From: Aurantiacibacter arachoides
Lineage (GTDB): Bacteria; Pseudomonadota; Alphaproteobacteria; Sphingomonadales; Sphingomonadaceae
Length of the DNA stretch: 64,000 bases
Assembly (NCBI RefSeq): GCF_009827335.1
Contig: NZ_WTYH01000001.1
Coordinates: 2,136,001-2,200,000 of the forward strand
Direction: 5' to 3'
Part shown: piece after piece, positions 25,588 through 32,542 of the stretch
Layout: every line of letters starts with the position of its first letter
Position numbering within the stretch: the first letter of the stretch is position 1
Made by a program: the position numbers and the translations under genes
The notes under the pieces: generated by a model
Databases searched by the model: none
What the model was told of the DNA's origin: nothing
The model's input: the letters and a program-made list of their open reading frames with translations, nothing else

Positions 25588-25796
25588 GACGGCGCGGCTC
25601 CTAGCAGGGAGTTGTGAAACCGAGAACCCGTAAGGTGCTGCAACGCGCAGGCAGCCAGGCTGCGCGGAGGCAAAGCTCTTATCAGTGCAAAACGCGCGCA
25701 AGAGCGCCCAGCATTTTAAACGCCCGCCCAATCCGATTGGACAGCACACCGCAAACCGAGGCAATTAGCGTGGCAGTTGAAATTGTGGGGGATCGG

Positions 25797-25841
25797 TGGT
25801 TGCGGGGGTTGGATTTGAACCAACGACCTTCAGGTTATGAG
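25797..25841 (-). other. 3' half of tRNA-fMet(CAT), attachment-site core
   Basis: Reading the minus strand from 25841 gives the anticodon loop CTCATAA, the 3' anticodon stem CCTGA, variable loop AGGTC, T-arm GTTGG-TTCAAAT-CCAAC and the acceptor end CCCCGCAACCA. This is the 3' half of an initiator tRNA with encoded CCA. The bases that should form the 5' half (25842 upward) do not pair: the opposite anticodon arm would need TCAGG but reads AGCCC. It is therefore a displaced tRNA 3' end, as left at one end of an element that integrates into a tRNA gene. An integrase gene starts 193 bases away. Confidence 0.82.
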
Positions 25842-26033
25842 GGCTCTATGTCCGACCTACCCTGCGTTACCTTTATTCACGCTAAAGCCCTTTATAACAG
25901 CGACTTAGATTGACTGTTGAAGCACGTTCTCGCTGTGTGGCTACGCACGGTTTCGCTTCGGTTCGTTCCCGCCTGCTTCCTATGTGCTTACGGATCGGAG
26001 CTCGAAACCGCCACTGGTAACAGGAGGCGTAAG

Positions 26034-27197
26034 ATGGCCAAGCTCACGAAGCGTCGAATCGAGGCGCTCGAGCCAGCCGAGAAAGACTATTTCGTCTGGG
26101 ACGGAGATCTCTCGGGGTTTGGTATCAGGGTGTTTCCCACCGGCCGCAAGCAGTTCGTCGTCCAATACCGATATGGGCGCATCTCACGCAGGATGAGCCT
26201 CGGCCGCTTCGGTGCCATCACGCCAGACCAAGCGAGGGGACTTGCTCTCGAAGCGCTGGTGAAGCTTCGCAAGGACATCGATCCTATTGCCGAGAAGCGC
26301 AATCGGCGCGACGCATTGCTGGTCAAGGAACTGGCGCAGCGCTTCGACCAAGAGCACATTGCGGTGCACCTTAAGGCCAGCACAGCGAAGGAATATCGGC
26401 GCAATCTGGCACTCTTCATTTTGCCGGCGATCGGTCATCTCCGCATCATCGATGTGACCCGCGCAGACATTTCCAAATACCATCACGACTGGCGGCACCG
26501 ACCTTACCAGGCCAACCGCAATCTCGAGATCATCTCCAAGATGTTCAATCTTGCCGAACTATGGGGGCTGAGGCCTGACGGCACTAACCCCCGCAAGCAC
26601 ATCAAAAAGTATCCGGAGAAGAAGCGCGAGCGCTACTTCTCCCCAGGCGAGCTGCAAGCTCTCGGCCGCGTGCTCGGCGAAATGGAGGAAGAGCGGATCG
26701 AGCTTCCGTCGGCGATTGCAGCGGTGCGCCTACTTCTCTTCACGGGGTGCCGCCTTGGCGAGATCATGACGCTCCGCTGGGAGCACGTAGATTTGGCTGC
26801 AAACCTTTTGCGTCTTCCCGACAGCAAGACCGGCGCGAAGGTTGTCCATCTTGGGTCCGCCGCAGCAGGCGTTCTGCGCGCTTGTGAGCGAGTTCCTGAC
26901 AATCCTTTCGTGATCGTAGGGCGCAACCCGGGCGCGCACCTAACAGACCTCCAGCCGTTTTGGCAGCGCTTGCGTGGCCGAGCGGGTCTCAAGAATGCGC
27001 GGATCCATGATCTGCGCCACACCTTCGCGTCGGTGGCAGTGAGCAACGGGCAGAGCCTGCCGATGATCGGGAAGCTCCTCGGACACACCCAAGTTCAGAC
27101 GACTGCCCGATACGCGCACCTCGCCAACCAACCGGTTCTTCAGGCCGCGAATGACATTTCGGCGCTCATTGAGCTCCAGCTTAGAAGCTCAAATTGA
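26034..27197 (+). CDS. int: Tyrosine integrase, P4/DUF4102 type
   Basis: 387 residues. An N-terminal arm-binding domain (LSGFGIRVFPTGRKQFVVQY, about 22-42) is followed by a SAM-like core-binding domain (about 95-185) and the catalytic domain. The active-site residues are visible: Arg in FTGCRLGEI (about 245), HDLRHTFAS (about 326), LGHTQVQTTARY with the nucleophile Tyr (about 358). Start at 26034 follows CAGGAGG; codons upstream are not protein-like. Such integrases recombine at tRNA 3' ends, matching the tRNA-fMet fragment next door. A 7-base hairpin lies just after the stop. Confidence 0.92.
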   Translation: MAKLTKRRIEALEPAEKDYFVWDGDLSGFGIRVFPTGRKQFVVQYRYGRISRRMSLGRFGAITPDQARGLALEALVKLRKDIDPIAEKRNRRDALLVKELAQRFDQEHIAVHLKASTAKEYRRNLALFILPAIGHLRIIDVTRADISKYHHDWRHRPYQANRNLEIISKMFNLAELWGLRPDGTNPRKHIKKYPEKKRERYFSPGELQALGRVLGEMEEERIELPSAIAAVRLLLFTGCRLGEIMTLRWEHVDLAANLLRLPDSKTGAKVVHLGSAAAGVLRACERVPDNPFVIVGRNPGAHLTDLQPFWQRLRGRAGLKNARIHDLRHTFASVAVSNGQSLPMIGKLLGHTQVQTTARYAHLANQPVLQAANDISALIELQLRSSN

Positions 27198-27203
27198 CCC
27201 AAA

Positions 27204-27226
27204 GGTCCCAGTTATCGTTTGGGACC
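27204..27226 (+). terminator. Hairpin GGTCCCA / TGGGACC after the integrase
   Basis: Perfect 7-base arms with a nine-base loop, six bases after the integrase stop. No T-run follows, so it may be a weak or factor-assisted terminator or a recombination-related inverted repeat. The same arms with the same loop length recur at 44452-44474. Confidence 0.4.
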
Positions 27227-27383
27227 GAAGGGTATGGCTGCTTGGCGCCCTAATACCCGCCGTTCTGCTTATTCGTTCGCTGCCCCAAAAGCTGACACTT
27301 ATTTGGGAGGGGATCACCCGGAAGTCCGCTGCCATGTCAGCAAAGTAATGGCTGAGGTGGTGAGAGATCTGCAGAGTGGTCCC

Positions 27384-28313
27384 CTAGCGCTTCCTCTTGG
27401 GAGGACGTGGCGCGCCAGAAACAAAGCTGCTGGGCACTCTCTCCAGCGTTCTATGACGCTTCTGCAGTATTTCTATTCGCTGCAGCATATCCTCTCCCAG
27501 GTGGACCGTCTGGAGCCATGCGTTGCGCTTGCCCAACTCGATGGCGCTCAGCCCAGGCGTCTTGCCATCGGGAGAGCTATCCACATGCTGCGCAATGGCT
27601 CCCCTGATCACCTCCATCCAAACAGCCACCCGCTCTTTCAGCAGATTGCGCGCTTTCAAATGCACAGCGCTGAGGCCAGCCATGTAGTCCCTGAGGAGGG
27701 GCTCCACCGATAGTTCCTCATCAGAGATTTCCGCCAAAACCGTCTGTTTGAAAGCATCGTCTCCCTGGAGCTGGCTTAGATCAATGCTGGTGGCCACTGA
27801 GTATTGCAGCAAGTCAGGCTCCTGGCGACTGATGGCGTAGGAGCTGCCATGGAGGGGGAGGCCGCGATGCTGGGAATAGTTTCGCATCGCCTCCATGAAG
27901 CGATAGCCCAAGCGCGTGTCGTATTCACGGCTGCGGGCCTCCTTGAAGGCCGTGGCATCGCCCCCATCCGGTTTCAGGCTCCCCAAATGGTGCGTAGTCT
28001 GGTCCAGATAGGCCCTGCAGCTGCTCAGGAGGTTGGCCATTCTCACGGCGAAACTGAGCTGCCAATCGTGCAGGGTTTGCCATTCGTAATCGGCCATCAC
28101 CATGTGCCTCAGTGCTGCCTCCAGCAAGCCTTTCTCCAGCTCCATGTAATTCTGGATCACAGCGGCCCATTGTTCCTCCAACGCAAGAATGTGCTGCAGG
28201 TTAGCTGAGGCTGTCTGGATTTCCTCAAATCTGGCCTGGTCAATTTCTACCCTGTGATGCTGGCCCAAGGCGCGAATGGCCAGGAAATAGCCTTCCTCAT
28301 CAATCCACCTCAC
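27384..28313 (-). CDS. Unknown protein with HEPN-like RX4H motif (unit gene 2)
   Basis: 309 residues, cytoplasmic, helical. The segment YRFMEAMRNYSQHRGLP places an R-N-x3-H pattern at Arg144-His149, the active-site form of HEPN ribonucleases and nucleotide-modifying toxins. The C-terminus is basic (PPKRKR). Base composition is clearly lower in GC than the chromosomal operons. Its GTG start overlaps the stop of the upstream 213-residue gene, which carries its own RX4H motif, so the two form one translational unit. Context on an integrase-bearing island beside an Nmad2-like gene suggests defence or toxin function. That is inference; I recognise no named family. Confidence 0.7.
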   Translation of the reverse strand: MRWIDEEGYFLAIRALGQHHRVEIDQARFEEIQTASANLQHILALEEQWAAVIQNYMELEKGLLEAALRHMVMADYEWQTLHDWQLSFAVRMANLLSSCRAYLDQTTHHLGSLKPDGGDATAFKEARSREYDTRLGYRFMEAMRNYSQHRGLPLHGSSYAISRQEPDLLQYSVATSIDLSQLQGDDAFKQTVLAEISDEELSVEPLLRDYMAGLSAVHLKARNLLKERVAVWMEVIRGAIAQHVDSSPDGKTPGLSAIELGKRNAWLQTVHLGEDMLQRIEILQKRHRTLERVPSSFVSGAPRPPKRKR

Positions 28314-28951
28314 AAGGCCTCCTGCATGTTATCGCAATGGGTTTCGATCTGGGCAGCCAGCTGCTCCAGCTGATCCAGCTCACCAGGCTCCAGGTGATGC
28401 ACCACCACCTCCAGTAACGTGACAGCGGTGCGCGCCGCTACAGGCAGCGGCTCCAGGATATAGGCAATCTCAATGCCCCAGTGAGACTGCTTTGGATGCT
28501 CGATCCCATCCCTGAGAAAGCAAAGTCGTTCCAGGAGCTGCTCCTCATGCTCAGACAGGGTCAGTGGCTCATGTGTCCATTCCAGCGGCGCGCTCATGGC
28601 CCGCTTCAGGAGGCCCTTGAATGCCAGCACCCGATCATCATCGGGCCTCTCACCTGTGCCATCTTGGTAATGAGCTAGCTTCGAAATTCTGAGCTTCTCA
28701 GGGTGTGCGCCAATATTCATGGAGCCTGCCAAGGCAGCAGTAAGTGCGGCCTGCACAGCCAAATGAGCTGATTTCATGGCCTGAGCCAGTCGCAACTTTT
28801 CATCGCCAGCCCGCTTCAGCTGCTCCTCACAGTCCTTTAGGCTGAGTATCGCCACGATTGCTGGAGTGATGTGGATGTAACCCTGCGGCTCATCGCCATT
28901 ATCCACACTCGCCACAATAGCTGTCCAATCTGTTTCTTCATCTTGTTGCAC
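28310..28951 (-). CDS. Unknown protein with HEPN-like RX4H motif (unit gene 1)
   Basis: 213 residues, helical and acidic. ERLCFLRDGIEHPKQSHWGI (about 141-160) contains Arg147-Asp-x3-His152, again the HEPN R(D/N)x3H form. Start is a GTG at 28951 with only a weak ribosome-binding site (AAGCAGACAAA); no better start exists. It is first in a two-gene unit and lies only 21 bases from the divergent Nmad2-like gene, so at least one promoter must sit inside coding sequence or the gap is a compact bidirectional promoter. No nucleotidyltransferase (MNT) antitoxin is encoded nearby. Confidence 0.68.
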   Translation of the reverse strand: MQQDEETDWTAIVASVDNGDEPQGYIHITPAIVAILSLKDCEEQLKRAGDEKLRLAQAMKSAHLAVQAALTAALAGSMNIGAHPEKLRISKLAHYQDGTGERPDDDRVLAFKGLLKRAMSAPLEWTHEPLTLSEHEEQLLERLCFLRDGIEHPKQSHWGIEIAYILEPLPVAARTAVTLLEVVVHHLEPGELDQLEQLAAQIETHCDNMQEAL

Positions 28952-28972
28952 TTTGTCTGCTTAAATCCTGAC

Positions 28973-29518
28973 ATGACCCGTGCCTATCGCTACATCCTTA
29001 CCCACGACAGCGGGATGGCTCCTTGCCCCGACGGCGGCCTGATCTCGCTCGCCACCTGCAAGCCGGTGATCCGCCGCGTTGCGCGGCCTGGCGACTGGGT
29101 CTTGGGCTTCCGCCCCGGCTCGCTGGAGCGCGGCCTGATGCTGTGGGCCGGAAGGGTCGCGGAGAAGATGTCACACGGCGAATACCAGCGGCAGCACGGT
29201 AACCGCTCTGATGCCGTATACCGCATGGGCAAAAATGGCGATTACGAGCGTCTCGATCCGGCCTACCACCCTTCGCAGGCCGAGATGGATAGGGACGTGC
29301 GCGAGCCGGTGCTGCTGTTCGATAAAGCGGTGTCGGTCTACCTTGGCGGCCAGCCAGCGTCCTTGCCGGATACTCTCGCCCAGCTCGCCGCTGCCGGGCG
29401 CGGGCACCGGGTAAGTGAAGTAGCTCCCGATGAGCTTGCGGCGCTCGAGCGCTGGATTGGCGCCCTCACCCCGGCCCCCTCTGTCAGAGGCCGCGGCAGG
29501 CGGCAGTCTTGTCGCTAA
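28973..29518 (+). CDS. Nmad2-like protein (nucleotide modification-associated domain 2)
   Basis: 181 residues. The start TRAYRYILTHDSGMAPCPDG and LISLATCKPVIRRVARPGDW, then VLGFRPGS and LMLWAGRVAEKMSHGEYQ, match the Nmad2 family as I know it: small domains found beside phage and island DNA base-modification genes, predicted to be enzymes or readers of modified bases. No partner base-modifying enzyme is seen within a few kilobases. GC is higher than in the divergent HEPN-like pair, so the two may have separate origins. Start at 28973 removes a hydrophobic, non-conserved upstream stretch. Confidence 0.72.
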   Translation: MTRAYRYILTHDSGMAPCPDGGLISLATCKPVIRRVARPGDWVLGFRPGSLERGLMLWAGRVAEKMSHGEYQRQHGNRSDAVYRMGKNGDYERLDPAYHPSQAEMDRDVREPVLLFDKAVSVYLGGQPASLPDTLAQLAAAGRGHRVSEVAPDELAALERWIGALTPAPSVRGRGRRQSCR

Positions 29519-29568
29519 AAGAAGCGGCCGCGAAGGCTTGGAAAGCCTTGAGAGCGATTACCCTCGGA

Positions 29569-30021
29569 TCATGAAAAGAACCGGTCAGTAGGGTCCTCCT
29601 CTACTTCTTCAGTGATGACGATCCCAGTACGGGCCGCAGGGGAGAACCCAAACTCTGCGCACAGTGACTTCATGATAACCGTCTGTTGGTTGAGCATACG
29701 CTGATATGGCGAGAGGGCGATGTTTCCCGTGGCGCTGCGGACCAGCAGTGATGAGTTGGTGAGCTTCTGAGCGGCCTGATTTCTTAGGTCCACGGCGAAG
29801 ACCCACGACAAATAGAGCTCCCGGTCCGCTGCCTTGAAGAGACCCGGCGGGAGCGATGCTAAGCCGTGCTCCCAAATCTCAAGTTGAGCTCGCGTGAGCC
29901 ACTCCGGGGGCACGAGAGGATCGTTGGCAAGCCGGGGCTCACCGTTACGCAATGCCTGAGGCCGCCGATCTCGGGAATTTTCGATGCGCTTTAGATGCGT
30001 CGGTTTAGTGCGTCGCCCCAC
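29569..30021 (-). CDS. Phage terminase small subunit, P27 family
   Basis: 150 residues. It starts MGRRTKPTHLKRIENSRDRR, contains NGEPRLANDPLVPPEWLTRA and ALSPYQRMLNQQTVIMKSLC, and ends in a short acidic tail: the layout of P27-type small terminase subunits, which recognise phage DNA for packaging. GTG start after AGGAGAAACTC. No large terminase, portal or capsid gene follows in the window, so it is an orphan from a decayed prophage or a satellite-like element. Confidence 0.8.
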   Translation of the reverse strand: MGRRTKPTHLKRIENSRDRRPQALRNGEPRLANDPLVPPEWLTRAQLEIWEHGLASLPPGLFKAADRELYLSWVFAVDLRNQAAQKLTNSSLLVRSATGNIALSPYQRMLNQQTVIMKSLCAEFGFSPAARTGIVITEEVEEDPTDRFFS

Positions 30022-30314
30022 GAGTTTCTCCTCTCACTCGCAATCACAGCTAAAAATGATGAAAAACCAACCCCGGCCTCGGCGAATTCGTGAAGGAGCG
30101 TATAAAAAGGGACTACCGCGCATTTTGAAATATCGACCATGCGGGAAATTATGCCCCACGCCGGTGTCTTTCGATAGGGGCCTAGGGTTTTCCCTCCCCC
30201 CCCCTGGAACCCCGCTTCGGCACAGGTGCTACTTTTGACGAGGTTTGCATGCGCTTGACAAAAGGCCTGGGTAGCGAGCATCGCACCCAGGCCCCCCGAC
30301 ATACATTTCTTTTT
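30022..30314. other. Non-coding gap, 293 bases
   Basis: Lies upstream of the terminase gene and downstream of the 190-residue unknown gene. It holds a C-run (30195-30205) and the likely minus-strand promoter of the terminase gene. I see no credible gene, repeat or RNA in it. Confidence 0.5.
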
Positions 30315-30887
30315 CTAGCCCCTGCTGGCTTCGGCCATCGTGCACAGCTGCTCCACCAAAAACTTGTTGTGGCATTCGATCACAAGCGACTGCTGCTTAA
30401 GGAGTTCGCGAATAGGAGCCAAATCCACTTCCTCGATGTGCTGCGAGCTGATCATGATCAATTTGCCCCGGAAGACCTCGCCATAGGGCCGCTGCATCGT
30501 CTCGCCCGGAGGGAGGTGCCAATCATCGTAACGGCACCGGCTCGGAAGCACATCGTGGATCTCATCGGGCGAGCAATCCCAGAAAAGCGCGTCCCCGGTG
30601 AACGAGATGGCGAATTGGTATTCCATTGAGCCGTTGCTGACTTCCCAGCTCTTCTGGAGCCGGATCTGATCGGACAACCAGAGCGGCTCGCTCAGAAACC
30701 GATAGCAGATACGGTCGAACAGGTCGGTGATGTCTCCCTTCAGCGAACCCTCTGCAAACTGCGAAATCGCCAGTGCGAAGCGTTGGTCCAAGACGCTGCT
30801 GAGGTTGAGCTGCGTGAAAAGCCGCCGCTGGAACAAAAATTGTGACCCGAAGTCGACTTTGATCTTATCGAACATGACCATCTCCAT
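30315..30887 (-). CDS. Uncharacterised protein
   Basis: 190 residues beginning MEMVMFDKIKVDFGSQFLF. Mixed alpha/beta character, no signal peptide, no membrane segment. A WEVSNGSMEYQFAISFTGDA segment near 82-101 reads like paired beta-strands. I recognise no family. Two in-frame ATGs (codons 1 and 3) and a third at codon 5 could be used. It stands alone within the island, followed downstream by the terminase gene after 293 bases. Confidence 0.6.
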   Translation of the reverse strand: MEMVMFDKIKVDFGSQFLFQRRLFTQLNLSSVLDQRFALAISQFAEGSLKGDITDLFDRICYRFLSEPLWLSDQIRLQKSWEVSNGSMEYQFAISFTGDALFWDCSPDEIHDVLPSRCRYDDWHLPPGETMQRPYGEVFRGKLIMISSQHIEEVDLAPIRELLKQQSLVIECHNKFLVEQLCTMAEASRG

Positions 30888-31338
30888 TGGAGCCCACCGC
30901 TCAGCCTTAGAGCCGACAGGGCGTTGCGCTTTGGAAGGCCTGCTACGCTTCGCTAGTTCGATGGCTCACGCTTCGCAGGCCTTCCTTATTAAAGGTCGCG
31001 AGCAATCAGGGTGATATGATCCTTGGTGAAGCCTGAGCGGAGGGCATAGGACGACCAACCCCCGCCAATATGGCCGGGTTGGTCCTCCCCTAATGCATAT
31101 CGTATGCTCCTCGGAGCCAGCCGTCGCATTCGGGCGTGGGTAGTGCCGGCACCAGCCTATCCACTTAGCAGCTGCTTACGAAACGATGTGCCGCTCCGGA
31201 GATCCCCGCTCTGCCTTTCGGACTCGGGCTCCCGCTTTGATCTCACCCCATTTGGTAGCGGAATTGGATTGGGCGCATTCCCAAACGTATTGAACCAAAC
31301 AAATGCGCCAGACGCGGCACAGCCGCGGGACGCTTTGC
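30888..31338. other. Non-coding gap, 451 bases
   Basis: Contains the 11-base inverted repeat at 30933-30985 and otherwise no convincing reading frame on either strand. Short plus-strand frames here lack a ribosome-binding site and protein-like composition. Confidence 0.5.
30933..30985. repeat. Inverted repeat GGAAGGCCTGC / GCAGGCCTTCC
   Basis: Perfect 11-base arms separated by 31 bases that themselves contain a near-repeat (TACGCTTCGC and CACGCTTCGC). TTATT follows on the plus strand. It is 45 bases upstream of the 190-residue gene. It could be a bidirectional terminator for flanking genes or an element end. Confidence 0.4.
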
Positions 31339-31536
31339 TCAGAGAAGTTCGGGAGCGACGGTCGACCAATCGTGTTCAGCACGCTCGACAGCGTCGATGT
31401 GATAACGGACGCGATTACCGATCTTGGTGTAGCAGGGGCCGATCCCCTTATCGCGCCATCCCTCGAGAGTTCGCGGACTGATGCGCCAACGGTGCGCCAG
31501 CTCTTTGGTAGTTAAAAAGATCTGCGTGTTTGCCAC
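31339..31536 (-). CDS. AlpA/excisionase-like helix-turn-helix protein
   Basis: 65 residues of the MerR-like HTH_17 type: FLTTKELAHRWRISPRTLEG (about 7-26), then WRDKGIGPCYTKIGNRVRYH, the winged second half. Such proteins act as excisionases or as activators of island integrases. GTG start preceded by GAGGTGATCAG. It is the element's only obvious DNA-binding control protein, which supports a once-mobile island. Confidence 0.85.
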   Translation of the reverse strand: MANTQIFLTTKELAHRWRISPRTLEGWRDKGIGPCYTKIGNRVRYHIDAVERAEHDWSTVAPELL

Positions 31537-31646
31537 CTGATCACCTCGCCTAGGACTAAGGCAGCGGTGATTTGCGCAGACGAGCGTCGATTAAGAGGCG
31601 AGGAAGTGGCTCAAGGCTTTAAATAAGCTCCAGCCTTTCGTGACGC

Positions 31647-32219
31647 TCACTTCGGCGGGCGATTCTGGTATTTGTTTTCGTCTGGAAACTCGGCTCGCCA
31701 GATGCCGTTGAAGAGGTTTTCTGAAACTTGGTATTCCGGGCGAAGCTCTTCACGCACTAGGGCCAACATGTCCTGCCTCGTGATTTGGGATTCTGGGTTG
31801 GTTTTGAGCCAGGTAGCTACGACCCTGCTCACTGCGGAGCGCACCTGAGGTTTTGACGTTGGCATACTTTGGTGGGCACGCTGGTCGATGCAGATCGAAC
31901 TAAAGCCGATCCGGCCTCCTTCCGCGTAGCCAAGCTCATTGAACCAAATGTTATAGTGCATTGTCGCCCAATGCATGGGCTCGATCTCTCGGAACAGGTG
32001 CTCTTCACCCCAACGACCGAAAGCGACAAGCTCACCTTCGTTTAACCGCGCTATTAGGCGCGCGAACAAATCGTCGGCCAGATCATGCGGAACGTCGGGG
32101 TTTCGGCCGGAACGGTCTAGCATTATGGGTCTGGGTTGCGCGCGCCAGATTAGGAACTCGGCCCACTCCTCATCGGTGGCGACCAGCCTCACGGTCTCGG
32201 GCATCGGTTTTCTTGTCAC
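31647..32219 (-). CDS. Uncharacterised island protein
   Basis: 190 residues, acidic N-terminal half, GTG start. It has a Trp-rich centre (EPMHWATMHYNIWFNELGY, about 80-98) and a C-terminal helical part with QITRQDMLALVREELRPEYQ and ENLFNGIWRAEFPDENKYQ. No signal or membrane segment. I do not recognise a domain. It lies 110 bases upstream of the HTH gene in the same direction; the two may share a transcript. Confidence 0.65.
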   Translation of the reverse strand: MTRKPMPETVRLVATDEEWAEFLIWRAQPRPIMLDRSGRNPDVPHDLADDLFARLIARLNEGELVAFGRWGEEHLFREIEPMHWATMHYNIWFNELGYAEGGRIGFSSICIDQRAHQSMPTSKPQVRSAVSRVVATWLKTNPESQITRQDMLALVREELRPEYQVSENLFNGIWRAEFPDENKYQNRPPK

Positions 32220-32542
32220 TACGCCTGACTACGCGACCGCTCGCAAATCGCAAAGCCGCCGAGGGTGATAACGGCGATTATGCGAGGCCAACTTCCCACC
32301 GGACCCGCGCAAAAAAAATGGGGCAGGTACGATACTTGCCAATGATGGCAGCTTATGGGCCGTGTCCGGACAGTCTGCTTTCGAGCGCGAGACCTCGCGA
32401 AGCGGCCATCCGGCTAACGCCCCCATCCCAGACATTCACTCGCAATCGGAGTTTCGGCATAAGCGGGCAGGCTGCTTGCTTCCGGGATCCTTGAAAACCG
32501 CACCGACATCAAGCGCCCCCTCAGGCGAAACTGGTCGAAAGA
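32220..32542. other. Non-coding gap, 323 bases
   Basis: Between the GGDEF/EAL gene end and the 190-residue gene start, both on the minus strand. It must carry the promoter of the latter. I see no gene, hairpin of note or RNA. Confidence 0.45.

Noticed and set aside
25842..25880. Search for the 5' half of tRNA-fMet next to its 3' half
   Set aside because: The bases do not pair with the anticodon or acceptor strands, so there is no whole tRNA here.
30195..30205. C-run as a phase-variation tract
   Set aside because: It is not inside or directly upstream of a supported gene start.
31104..31481. Plus-strand frame of 125 codons
   Set aside because: Overlaps the AlpA-like gene on the other strand and has no protein-like composition or start signal.
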